The notes beneath the pieces were generated by a model that worked only from the letters and a program-made list of their open reading frames with translations, was not told the DNA's origin and ran no database searches. From Phoronis australis (Eukaryota > Phoronida > Phoronidae): a DNA stretch of 64,000 nucleotides. Positions 22,573 to 34,600 of the stretch are shown in pieces (position 1 is the first letter of the stretch; every line of letters starts with the position of its first letter). The stretch spans positions 514,580 to 578,579 of the forward strand of contig NMRA01000177.1 of the NCBI GenBank assembly GCA_002633005.1. Reading direction: 5' to 3'. The position numbers were made by a program, and so were the translations under genes.

Positions 22573-22735
22573 CTTTAAGTGACACTAAACCATTTTAAGT
22601 GACACACTAAACCGCTTTAAGTGACACACTAAACCGCTTTAAGTGACACACTAAACCGCTTTAAGTGACACACTAAACCACTTTAAGTGACACGCTAAAC
22701 CGCTTAAGTGACACACTAAACTGCTTTAAGTGACA
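22573..22735 (+). repeat. 22-bp minisatellite (AAGTGACACACTAAACCGCTTT)
   Basis: About seven copies in tandem with only a few substitutions. A lone related phrase lies upstream near 22119. Confidence 0.9.
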
Positions 22736-23670
22736 ATTTGTGAATGAAACGCGACATATCCGATACAAAATGAAGTGCCTTCAACACCGTCTCGCTAAAC
22801 AATGAAAAGTATGTGAAGAAAAATGAGGTGTGCCTATGCATGAAAGACAAGAGCAACATATTTTATAGAAAAAACTCATTAAGATCATGTAAAACCAAAG
22901 AAAGATATCCAAACTATTTTATCTCAGAAATGGCTGATTGGCTTCACTTGAAACTAACATATACTGTGTATGCTTCACAGACTGTTATCTAATTGTTTGG
23001 AATAATTGTTTTTAAAACGTTTCACCTTTGCATGAGGGATTGATACAAAATAGGATTTTTACGACCTTCACAAAAAAGTGCACAAAACGAAGAGGCAATG
23101 ATGATTTAGAAAACTGAAACAGCGTTTTTGAGATTTCATAATGACCTGTTATTGATATCAGTTTTTGGCTATAAATGCATTCTTTTTTCAAAATTTTGAT
23201 AAAACGACATTGGTAAAAAGTCAAAAATCAAATTCTACAGGCTTTCTACTTTCAGAAAATATACACTTTCAAGAATTTAAAATCTACAGTTTTGTAGTAA
23301 CTTGGCTAAATACATGACTTGTTGATAAGGTACAACATAGCCTCACTTTGGATACAGAAGCATGGAAATAAATACAAGCCTATGACGCACAATGCAAAAA
23401 TATGAACAGATATCGATACTTGACAAACTGATACAAAACTCTGATGACATGCATAACAATATTTGTGCAGCTGAAGAATAGAATCACCAAAGTGTATTTG
23501 AATAATCAAACTATTTTTGAATATTACACACTATAACGAACAGTGAGGTTTATGATTTGTGATTGCTTGTTTCCGCAGTACACTCCGAAAATAACCTGAC
23601 AAAATGAACGGGAAGTCCTCCGTCACGAAATCTTAGTGCAAGCAGATTTCAGCATCACAGTAACTAGAAT

Positions 23671-23839
23671 TACCCGTCATAACTGAATGACCCCTCACGA
23701 CAGAAGGACCTGTCATGACAGAATGACCTGTCATGACAGAATGACCCGTCATGACAGAACAACACGTCACAACAGAACGACCCGTCATGACAGAACGACC
23801 CGTCCTGACAGCTCATGACAGTACATTACCAGTCATGAA
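23671..23839 (+). repeat. About 20-bp minisatellite built on TGTCATGACA
   Basis: About eight copies of a unit like ACCCGTCATGACAGAATG. It is followed at once by TTTTGTCCGATTACTCTTGG, which resembles the Tc1-like TIR units at 46112-46302, so the array may lie within or beside a relative of that element. Confidence 0.85.
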
Positions 23840-24992
23840 GGCAAATAGTATTTTGTCCGATTACTCTTGGCGTGCACTGAATTTAAAAAAGACACATAGT
23901 CACCAAAGAGTTTCACATATAAACTAAAGGTGATGGCTACTGGCTCAAATATCCCCTCTGATACCCTCGGAATAATATTTTGCTGGTAGTTCATCAAAAC
24001 TCTTTTCAACACAATAACAACCTCAAGTATGTGGGCCTACAGACGACCAACCACTGCGGCACACGTGTTAAACTGCTTCAATTCAAAATACACACGAGAT
24101 TAGCAACAGTCAGTCTGTGTGACATATATATATTAATTTCATTCACAGACGTACGATTAAAATTGTTAAGACCCTTCCTCCCTAGTTGAAGTCAAATGAG
24201 TCATACACTGTGAATACCTTCAGTTGTAAACTTTGGGTCAAAACAAAAGCATAAATTAATAATTAAATTATATAAAGGCTGTCCTAAGAAAAAAGGCTCT
24301 GACATCTTAAACAAAAAAGGGTAGCCCTAAATTCTGTTTGCTCATGACTTTAAACTAGTAGTTCCGATGCCAAAGACATGCATGAGGTTTTATCGTATTC
24401 GTCAAGTTTCAGAGCCTCTATTCATTGAGTGTAATACCCTGCCTCAGCTTCACAAATTTCTAAGCAGGCAGTCCAAAACGTGACATGATTACTACAGTGG
24501 CACGCTGCAAGGCCCCCTACAGTCATCCTAAAAGACTAACCAGCGCCACCTTCTGTAGATCCTAGACACTCACTGAGACTTAGGGGAAAGAAATTTTCGA
24601 TCATGGAACGAAACGAGAGAATTCTATCCCATAATTCAACATCCCTGCCTGACTGACCAATACACGAGTCCGCAGTTTAGTCCACCATCTTGAATATGCA
24701 ACAAGGCAGAGTAAACAAAACAATTCATGTCCGTTTCCCATACTTGTACGGGAATGTAAGACCTGATAAAACCAATATTCTTCAAAAGATATCGACTGGA
24801 TTGTCAAAAGTTTAATCATACCACTCCCGGTTGACCTGCGAAGCCAAGATCCGAGGGATAAAAGGTGATTTTGTGAACAATCTCAAATTTTCCGAGCCCA
24901 AAGAACCCCACAGCATTCACGTACTGATTACACAAATGTATTATCAAGTGTTGTTTTCATCATTTACTTGATAATTTAAGAAATATCTTCAT

Positions 24993-24998
24993 TTTATT
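24993..24998 (-). terminator. Candidate MAU2 polyadenylation signal
   Basis: AATAAA on the - strand, 573 bp beyond the MAU2 stop codon and the first such hexamer I see after it. Confidence 0.4.
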
Positions 24999-25570
24999 GT
25001 CCAATCTACTGATAGAGGGCGATGTAAAAATCGGACTGTTTACTCTACCTCTGTAACACACGTCCACAAATACACATATCCAACTTGAAACTGTGGAATC
25101 GCGTATAATGTTTATATGTATTAAATATAAGCAGGCAGTACACTAAGTCCCAACTGCGGCCCCTTCTGCTATACATGCCTAACTAGAAACTGTGGAATCG
25201 TGTATCAGTTCAGACGCTTTCAATTTGCTAGAGTACGCAGCTCAAGTGTTGAGCATATCGGGAGACACTTGTCTTTCGTGATTTTGCATGGTCTTGCTTT
25301 CTTGCAAGATTCTAATGCCTACAGAGCACACCCTCTGCGTGGATACACAGACACTTCAAAGTGGGACTTGCACTCACTATGCCAAGATTGGCTGCATAAT
25401 CACACACATAAGAAATAAGCGTGCAAACGCACTTTAATAGTACACTTTGTCATGTTCAAGCTTCATAGGGGGCGGTGCCGCTCATTGCCAGGGCATCAAC
25501 CTACACACGGATTACAAACTTTACACTGTACATACTAGATTTACACAAACCGGTCAGTGGGTGGACACGG

Positions 25571-25636
25571 TCAGAGAAGACCACTTGGACCAGGGTTATT
25601 AGCACCGCTCAACAGGGGACAAGGTCCTTCTGTCCA
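25571..25636 (-). CDS. MAU2: MAU2 exon 15 (terminal)
   Basis: Acceptor cttctatttcag, then 21 codons and [12 protein letters not shown]...NNPGPSGLL. It matches the human tail TWTDGPPPVQ...NTSLASLL in register and closes the frame. Confidence 0.9.
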   Translation of the reverse strand, partial: WTEGPCPLLSGANNPGPSGLL

Positions 25637-28600
25637 CTGAAATAGAAGAAGCAACGCTCACAGAGACACCTGCAGTCACACTTCAATCACCTATTTACAG
25701 TGATGGATTCAGACCCAAAATAGGGAAGACATTTCAGTTTTTTTTGATAGAATGTCAATTATCTCGTTCACAAATAACTGCAAAAATGGTCTACTTTCCC
25801 GCCACCTGTACAACAAAAACTCGTGCAACTACTGAAGGAGAATATTTAAGTTATTTCAGAAAACTTAAGGAGTTTAACAAAACAAAGCTAGCACCACCTC
25901 GGTGGGACATTACTGTTTAGTGGTGGTATCATGCCATGATATTGATCCGGTAAAGAAGTAAGGGATAAATACACACGAAGGATGAAAGAGGGCAGTAGCA
26001 TCACGATATGTGTAGCTCTTATTGATGTCACCCTGAATTTCACAGACTTTTGTTCCTCTCAAAGTTTCCATCAATTCTGCCCCAGATTTCCTCCCTACCC
26101 CACCAAGTCCTCCCAGGATGAGAAAAACGGCAGTTTCATGTCCGCAAACCATTACGGAGTCGTGAAAAAATCCTTCATCGCTTCTAGCAAGGCAAGTATG
26201 TCTGGAAAGCAATTTCAATGCACAGTGTGTCCTTACTGATCATGAGAAGAATATGGCAATACAGGTCAGCCAGTATATAACAAGTGACCACTTGTGGGTT
26301 TCCCAAACAAAAGTCACAAAAGAAAGGCTTGCCAAGCTACCTGTATTAACGTGTGTTCTGTGGTTTGTGACGACTGAATATGATCTTCTAACAGCGACTG
26401 CGTGAATGAGGCGTGCAGCTGTTGACCTTCGACCTCCTTCAGCTGGTCTCCTTGTAATCTGTATAAATCTACAACACAAAATGCGACATGGACGTTCAAT
26501 GATAACCCAGGGGACAACCAAATCCTTGTAAATATTTATAGAATGGAAATCAAAATTTGAGAGCAATCATAGATCATATGTGCGACAGGAGACATTTTAT
26601 TAACATTATCTGACATAATTTTTTCAACGATTGTAGAAGCAAAATTTACATTTTGCAAAAATGAGAGAGCCCAAACAGTGGAAAGCAGAAAAAAATGAAA
26701 CAGTTTACCAACTGACCTACTCAGCTCAGAGGAGGTGAGAGCGAGAGAAAAAAAAATAACTCAAGCACGGCCTTATTTTAGAACAAAAACAAACCCAGAA
26801 AGATTTAACACCAGGAATCCATGCATAACCTGATATTATGACAAGAGACAAAGATCTGAGGACAAAAACTTTTTATCAAGAACAAGACAGTTGAACAGCT
26901 TACTAAACAAGTGCATCACCTTTTAGTGAGACGAAAACAAAGTTTATAAAGTTGGCATGGTTTTTAGCATTAATACTCCAGTTTAATGCCAGAACAGTAA
27001 AGTACAGTCTTAGGACACTGCACTTCAGTGTTTCAGAGGTGCTCATTGCAGCAGCGACAGCAACATGGTACACATCATCACTACCATGGCATCATACCCC
27101 AGTGTGATGGCACATAATTTCTTACCTCTGAGTAGTGCAGATGACCACAGCTGGACGTGGACATCGGGTATTTTACTGGCTAGCTGCATGGCCGGGGTTA
27201 CCATGTTCATGGCTTCCTGTAATGTCGAAGGCAGACAATAGGTGAAGGCATTGTCAATGAATGGCAACAGATGGTGTTAATAGCCACTTCCTAGAATATA
27301 ACAGCGCCCTCTGATTGTGTGATACTTACCCACAATGCCCTGCATCTGTAGGTCACCTAGCAGTTGTAGACTACTGCTGCGTTAATCACGAATTTGTATT
27401 TAGATTAGTTTACCAAGATTTGTCATTATTATGCCAATAAATGTTACTATTGCATAAAGAGATGCAAAGCAGATATCAAAATATTAGAAACCAAAGTGAT
27501 GCGTGATGAATTGTTCTTCAATTGTCCCAACTTCTCTAAGAAGAGTGCTAGTGGTGTTACCTATTGGAAACTAGGTCAACCATACGACGTGCTTTTCTAC
27601 CTCCGCAAATGAAGATTAGAATTTGGGATGTGGGAACTGGAACGTAACCATGACAACGGACATAAATTCAGGGCAGAAAAATACAACTGTGTTTCAAGAG
27701 CTTACACGAAATATTCACAAAAGAACTTGAAAACATCTCCATAGTAAATAAGGAAGCGACATCTGTATTTGTTAGACAACCATGAACTCAGAGCGTTACC
27801 TGACTGTTTCCTAGTGATAAAAATATATGGCCAAGAACGACTAGCGCCATCGATGTCAAACGGTTGAGATCCTCAGTATTGGCCATCTTCAGGGTTTCAC
27901 GGAGGTAACGTCTGTAGAATAAAGCAACTATTTGATTGACAGAACTAAGTTAAGGCAACTGATGTTAGAGGGAGACACCAGATGCGCAGTGGATTGTGGG
28001 AAATTGTTCATTTGTTTCACACGAAACACATCCATTTCCTGCCAACAGAGGGAGTGTACCTTCATTCTCAAGTTGTTTTCGGACCCTGATTGTCACTCAT
28101 TCAACGCCGTGCAATTTAAGAATCTTATCAATGAGAACAAGTAAGATGACCTAATTATCGTTTCACAAACGGTCTTCTAGAGATTGAAGTAACAAGAGCT
28201 GGGTAAGAATAATCGCAATGTTGTGGCAATTCCTCACTTACTACGCACACAATATGGCCAGCAAGTGAAATTCTATAGACCTTATTCACACAGTACACAT
28301 TTAAAAAAGCCTCTTTTTAGGTTTTAAAAAACACGCATTTGAGACATAAACATAATGAGGCATGCGAAAAATTACGTTTTGCACTGTGATTAGGCACAGA
28401 ATGAATTGAATTTCTCCACAAAAATTAAGATTAAGAACATTTTAGTCTCACTAGGCATGGATTGTAGTGTGAAGATGTCTTAAAACATTATCTGAAACTT
28501 CCACTAATTGACCTATCACCAGGACAATGAGTGATGGCTTAGCTAACCAATCAGAATGCAGCATTCTTGACACACATTCGTTTCCAAGCCGCCATTTTAC

Positions 28601-31600
28601 CCGACAAACAACACGTAGCCGGGCAAAACTTATTGTTTGTTTGTCAACATTTTGCAAGGGGGCGGAGCTTGTGATAGGTCAATTGTAAAACATTCAATGG
28701 AAAATAATTGAAGAATTATCGTAATATTATTTTTCTTTTTCAAAAAACCTAAGCCAGCCACCTTCTGGCAGTTTTCAGTAAAAATGTACAATGTTCAGAT
28801 ACGTGATTTCTGCGTTTAGGAAGAATTGACAAATCGTTGTTGTTACAGACCAAACTCCTCGAGTTAGACATGACAGGCTCGTCTTTTACGTGCATTACCT
28901 ATCTTTCATGAGTTAATGAGATCCTTGTGTCCATAAAAATAGTTAATGAGCCAGCATCAGACAACACCACACAACAAACCACTAACAACCGATCAGTTTG
29001 GTACAGGAAGGGCACACAAGTTGCTAAGACGATATATCACTTACTTGGCCTCGTTATATCTTGCTTGGAAGAATGCTTGCAAACCCTTCACAAAATATGC
29101 AGATGCTCGAAGACTGTGAGAATGATACCTGAATGGTATTCAGAAATGAATCACTCCATAACAAACTCACTACAACCACACCGACTCTTTAAATAATGAC
29201 CCAAAACAAAGAGAAAGATGACTACTTCTGTTAAGTTTTCTAGAACTTTTAGGATTGTTACATTAAATCGACCAAGTGTCATTAACATACTGCAAATATT
29301 TCTTCATCCCACACATTTACGACACTTAAGGACAATGAACCAAGTGTGGGGTATTTTTCGTACGTAGACATTTTAAAAAATTCTAAATTTTTCAGTATCT
29401 GAATTCAAAGAAGTTTTTGTCATAACCCTCCGAGTTCATGTACTCACGTGGCTGACTGTGTATCTGGGTCAACACTCTCCATCAGCCTAACAAACTCTGC
29501 CAGCCTATTGGAGCGTAAGAATACGATGGCCAAGTTCAACTTGGCAAAGATCCACAGTTGATTATCAGCTGACATCTAAAATAACAACAAACAAAAGGGC
29601 CACATGACAATGAAGTGTTGTCATGGCGACATGATCAATAAGCAAAGCTGGGCTAGCCACATATAGATGAATAAATAGAAAAGACTGATTAATTCTAACT
29701 CACTGAAAGTCTGCACTTGTGAGATGGACCTCCCATTACATCTACGAGTTCTTCACATGTGAGTTGGGAGACAAAATAAACAAATTAGCATATCAAGAGA
29801 TATCTTTTGAATATTTTATCTCTACCAGAAGGATAACCTGGATACGAAAACTTTCAGCAAAAATTCACCAGAAAACTGTCAAGATAAAAGCTGATTTGTA
29901 GACTTCATGCAATCATCACTAAAAAGAGAAGCATCAAGCTTCTGATACATAACATAAAAACAAATCTGAGCATTGTTTTGGGAACACATTTAACCCTTGA
30001 CCTATTTTCTCCCATGACCTCCCAGCTTGCCCTCTGACCTACTTTCAGTGCAGTTGTGAACTGTGCCTCAGCTGCCTCCATACAGTTCATGGACATGGCG
30101 TAAAGGCCCAGCAGTGTATGAAGCTGGGAGCCATGAGATTGCAGTAGGCGGGGCTGTTCTTGACACGTGTGACAGGCTTGTAGTGTCTGGAAAAGGAAGA
30201 ATGACAAATGAAACAAGAGAATGGAGTGGGCGTGTCTCTTGATGACGTGTGACAGGCTTGTGGATTGTAGGGTTTGAATACGAAGAGATGACAAATGAGG
30301 GCGAGAGTGAAGTTGTTGACAAGCGTGACAGACGGTGTCTCAAAAGGAAGAAATGACAAGTGAGGATAAAGAGACTTGGATAGGTATGTCATTTATTGAA
30401 ACATGTGACGGTTTTGGAGTTTGTAGTGTCTGGTAAGGCAGATCTGACAAATAGGAACAAGTGAGTGAAGCAGGTGGGCGTGTTCTTGACATGTGTGACA
30501 GGCATGAAGTGCCTGAAATGGTAGACAAATTAGAACGAGAGCGCTCGGAGGAGCGAAACTTGGCGGAATTAATCGAAAAGATGACGATGGGGAGGACGAC
30601 GACAATCATGATGATCAAAGCGGCAATTATGAATAACACGGTAACATTCATGTGAGTAGCAAAGGAATCAAATAGAGAGCAAACAATCAACTACAATAAA
30701 GAACAATAGATGGTGCAACATGACGGTCCAGTCTACAGTACGACAGTGCTGGCTGGGTCAGTCTGGGTCAACTAGGCATAACCAAAACAAAGTGAACTGA
30801 AAGCCAGCCAGCTGCGTGCTTGCATAGGTGACGGAATTGGAACAACGGTATCCGAAAATCTTGAATAATTCAAAAAGTAGATGTCGTAGCGCAAAATGGA
30901 AAATATTTTCTGGAAGCCCGTTCAAAACTCTATCTTAAGTGATAGTTTGGCAAAAATCCAAAAATTTTTCGAAAAATTTAAAATTTGCTATTTTTTTTGA
31001 AATTCAAAGTCAAATAACTCGAAAATGTTAAGTCTGAGAAATACGCTCTCGCAGACTTTTTGAAAGAGCATACTTCAAGGAATGCACATGCAAAAATTCA
31101 CATCATTTGCTCTTCCCGTTAAAAACGCGACCCCAAAACAATTGAAAACGTGTGAGCATGCGCCACAGCCGCCATCGTGAGAGTGACTTCCGGTTAAACA
31201 AAATTTAATAAAAGCATATTAAACTCAACAAAACGTGACCAGTTTGAAAGTGATTGGTTAGCAAATGCGCCCTCTACAGGAGAATACGTTTTTGGCCCTA
31301 TTTCGGGGTGCGCATGCGCCACTTCCAACATTTCCGCCATCTTTGACCAGAAGTCAACGATTTTCGACGCACTTGTAGCACATACATTCTAGTATAATCG
31401 TACCGATTTTCAGCCATGTACGTCGAAAAATGCGGCCTCTACGAGCATTTGACTGTGAAATCGGATACAAAATGGCTGCCACGTCCACCATTTCGTGAAA
31501 ATCGGACGAAAATTGCAACCTGTAGAGTGCGAACAAAAAAAACTTGCTGTCAGACCAACATACTTGGCGGAAGAATTCCGCCAAGTAATAAGAGAGTGAA

Positions 31601-34600
31601 GCAGGTAGGCATACACTTGACTTGTGTGATAGGTAGGTAATTTTTGAAAATGGAGAACTCACAAATGGAAATAAGTGTGAGAGACTGTACATGGCGTGTG
31701 TGACAGGTTTGGAAAGGAAATCCGGGCATTACATGTACACCTAAGGAACTTGAGATTAAATGACAAATACCATTTTTATGTAAATTCCAAACACGTGTCC
31801 ACATCGTGTATTAACATAAATTTGCATAAATGTGTCATTTCTTGCATGCAACATTCCAATTAACAATGAAATCAGATTCCAGCTTTCATTTCCATTTCTA
31901 CAACATAAGCAATTTAAGGACCTGGCGAGTTGCTCGGCTGTTGAGCTGTCCGCCTCGTCCAATGAAAGGCTCCCGAAACGTGCCTCAATATCATCTCGCT
32001 GTTCTACAAAGAGCAACACCAAAGCGATCCCAGACACGTGTGTCTACGTGACCTCTGACCTGTTCCCATACCTACCTCTCGTATTGCCGTAGTTTTGTTG
32101 CCTGTGATCAGCCGTACCATGACAATGTGTTCTAAGAGAAGGATTTGAAACGTTGATAACAACGGGTGTTCATCTAGCACTGAAAACGACAAAAATGGAG
32201 ATTTTCAAACAACTGATTTATAGACAGTAATACGCTCACATATTTAAATTTACATAAAAGCATAGCTGCTTCCGATGTCAGATCTTTTTCACTCAACGCT
32301 CAACTAATCATGGCGTTTCAAACCTTGCTTACCATTGTTTAGGTGCAGCTTGACTTCAAAATAATAACAAACTTGTCACACTCATAAAAATTACTTATAC
32401 TAAAAATAATGCATGGGTAATGAAGTAAAATTCAAATTGAGGACTTCACAACAGCTTCCTATACATGTTCTCCCTGTGACTTACTACATTTTACTAACAT
32501 TAACTAATGACTTGCATTGCAAACCCATGACATATATTATTATCAATAAATAAATAGTAAAATATCACCAATTTCTGACAAAAAGAGCACCCGAAAGGGA
32601 TCTTTTTTCGTTTTTCAAAAACTTCTAAGGTTGACATTAAATGGGCCCTACCGCACTTCTTCTGATAGACTTACTTTTGAGTTTATCTATCTGCTGCAGG
32701 GCTTTCTCTGTGTATTTCTGTGCCTTCTCCATGTAGCCAGCCTGCATAGAGTGCATGACTGTGACTAGGTAAACCAGCACGCACAGGTGTTCTTTGGACA
32801 TCCATTGGAACATGTCTGGCTGTGTACCACCCAGAAGGTCTGCAATGTCAATCAAAACAGAGGTTACAGATTTTTGCCCAGAAATCAAGAGCAAGTTATG
32901 TAATACTCCACAGTAATTGATTTGTTATTTTGTACATAGCTATCACAATTACGTCTTGTGGACAAACTAGGAGAGAACGAAGTATATTTAAAAACTACAA
33001 GGAATGTTTGTTCATTGAACATCAATTGGTGCATGTCAAGTTGAATACAGTCCAGAAAGAGTGTAATGAATGTCAATCAAAATATACTGAGTGTTCATTG
33101 GAGAACCACTAGTACATGTCCAGCTGAGTGCTGCCCAGAAGGACTGTAATGCATGTCAATCAAAATATACTGAGTGTTCATTGGATAACCACATGAACAC
33201 GTAAAGCTGAGAACAATTTAGAAAGACTGTAATATGTGTCAATCGAAATACACCAGGAATTGCCGCAAACATGTCCCTTCAAATATAGGCCCAAAGTCTT
33301 TATACAGACAAATTTCGAATATAGGCCCATAGGCCTACTTTCAAAGCTACAGTTCTTTAGTGACCCTCCCATGACCGCAATAGTCACCCATGACCCTTTG
33401 ACGACCTCAGTAGTCACCCATGACATGACCAGTTAACTAGCAATGTCAGACAATATGCACTTATGGATTCAGTCTTACCATCATCGTGTATTGATGTAAT
33501 TGTCTGTATGCTCTGGTGAAGCTGTTTGAGGGAAGGCTTAACACTCTTCACCTAAAGAGAATCAGAAAGCAACAGATGATTGTTCTGACCGGCAAAATAG
33601 AGCAACCCACACAAAGGCATCCTCAGCTTCTGATCGTCCCCAATACACCACATATAATACTACGAGGTATGACACTCCCGACTAGAAATTCCACGGGTGC
33701 TTCACTTCAGCCCTCCATAGCTAACATAAAACTCAATAAATTTACACAAAACAAGGTTTCAACAAACCATTTTCAATTGTTCTTTCATCCAATACCAATG
33801 GGCTTTTTGTGAACATTTTTGTTCTTTGACTGCGAATTTCTTACAAAGTCGCCGGAACAGGACACCATGAATGATATTGGATGAAAGAACAATTGAAAAT
33901 GGTTTGTTGAAACCCTGTTTTGTGTAAATTTTTTTAGTTTTATGTTAGCTATGGAGGGCTGAAGTGAAGCACCCATGGAATTTCTAGTCGGGAGTGTCAT
34001 ACCTTGTAGTATTATATGTAGTGTATTGGGGATGATCAGAAGCTGAGGACATCTGTGAACCCACACACTAATACTGACAGCATTCATTTGCCATCCAAGC
34101 AAAAAGCAGACACGATGTCTGATATGCTGAGAATGTCACATGTGAACAGTCGTATAATTTGATATAGTACTCTACAGACTTGAGACCTTGAGTTCAATAA
34201 ATACTCGTTGTAGTTTCACAATAACGTTGCTTAATATTTCAGTATTCAGGTATAATAAAAAATAATTGCAGGCGGTCTGATACACGTTGTACCAGACGTG
34301 CGCAGGCCTCGCATGTGGGCCCATTGCACTGATCACCTGGAAATATTTTTATGCTTTATTAATATATGGTTAAAATATATTAATAAAGCATAAAAATATA
34401 AAAAGTATTCAGGTACATCTGATAGCGGATTCAGAAAATGTTAATAACCTTTGAGAAATGATAAACGCGTAACCCAAAGGCATTTGACGAAATGTGAATC
34501 ACAGTCACAAAAGTTGACAATAAGGCCAAGCATAAGAGATACAATACAAAATACAACAGACACTGACTTGCTGAATGTTACTATAAACATTTCACCATTG

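Larger units (their letters stand above)
19374..25570. other. Convergent intergenic region between ADAMTS7/12-like and MAU2
   Basis: The 3' ends of both genes face this AT-rich interval, which probably holds their 3' UTRs. It contains two minisatellites (22573, 23671) and one 162-codon open frame at 21203-21691 with no recognisable motif. I see no other gene. Confidence 0.5.

Noticed and set aside
22573-22735. Regularly spaced repeats resembling a CRISPR array
   Set aside because: Units are directly adjacent with no unique spacers, and the DNA is animal nuclear sequence. It is a minisatellite. The same applies to 23671-23839.
26150-26200. MAU2 ending with KR and a stop just after exon 14
   Set aside because: A possible acceptor near 26194 gives KR then a stop, but the exon at 25636-25571 restores the conserved WT-x-GP tail in phase.
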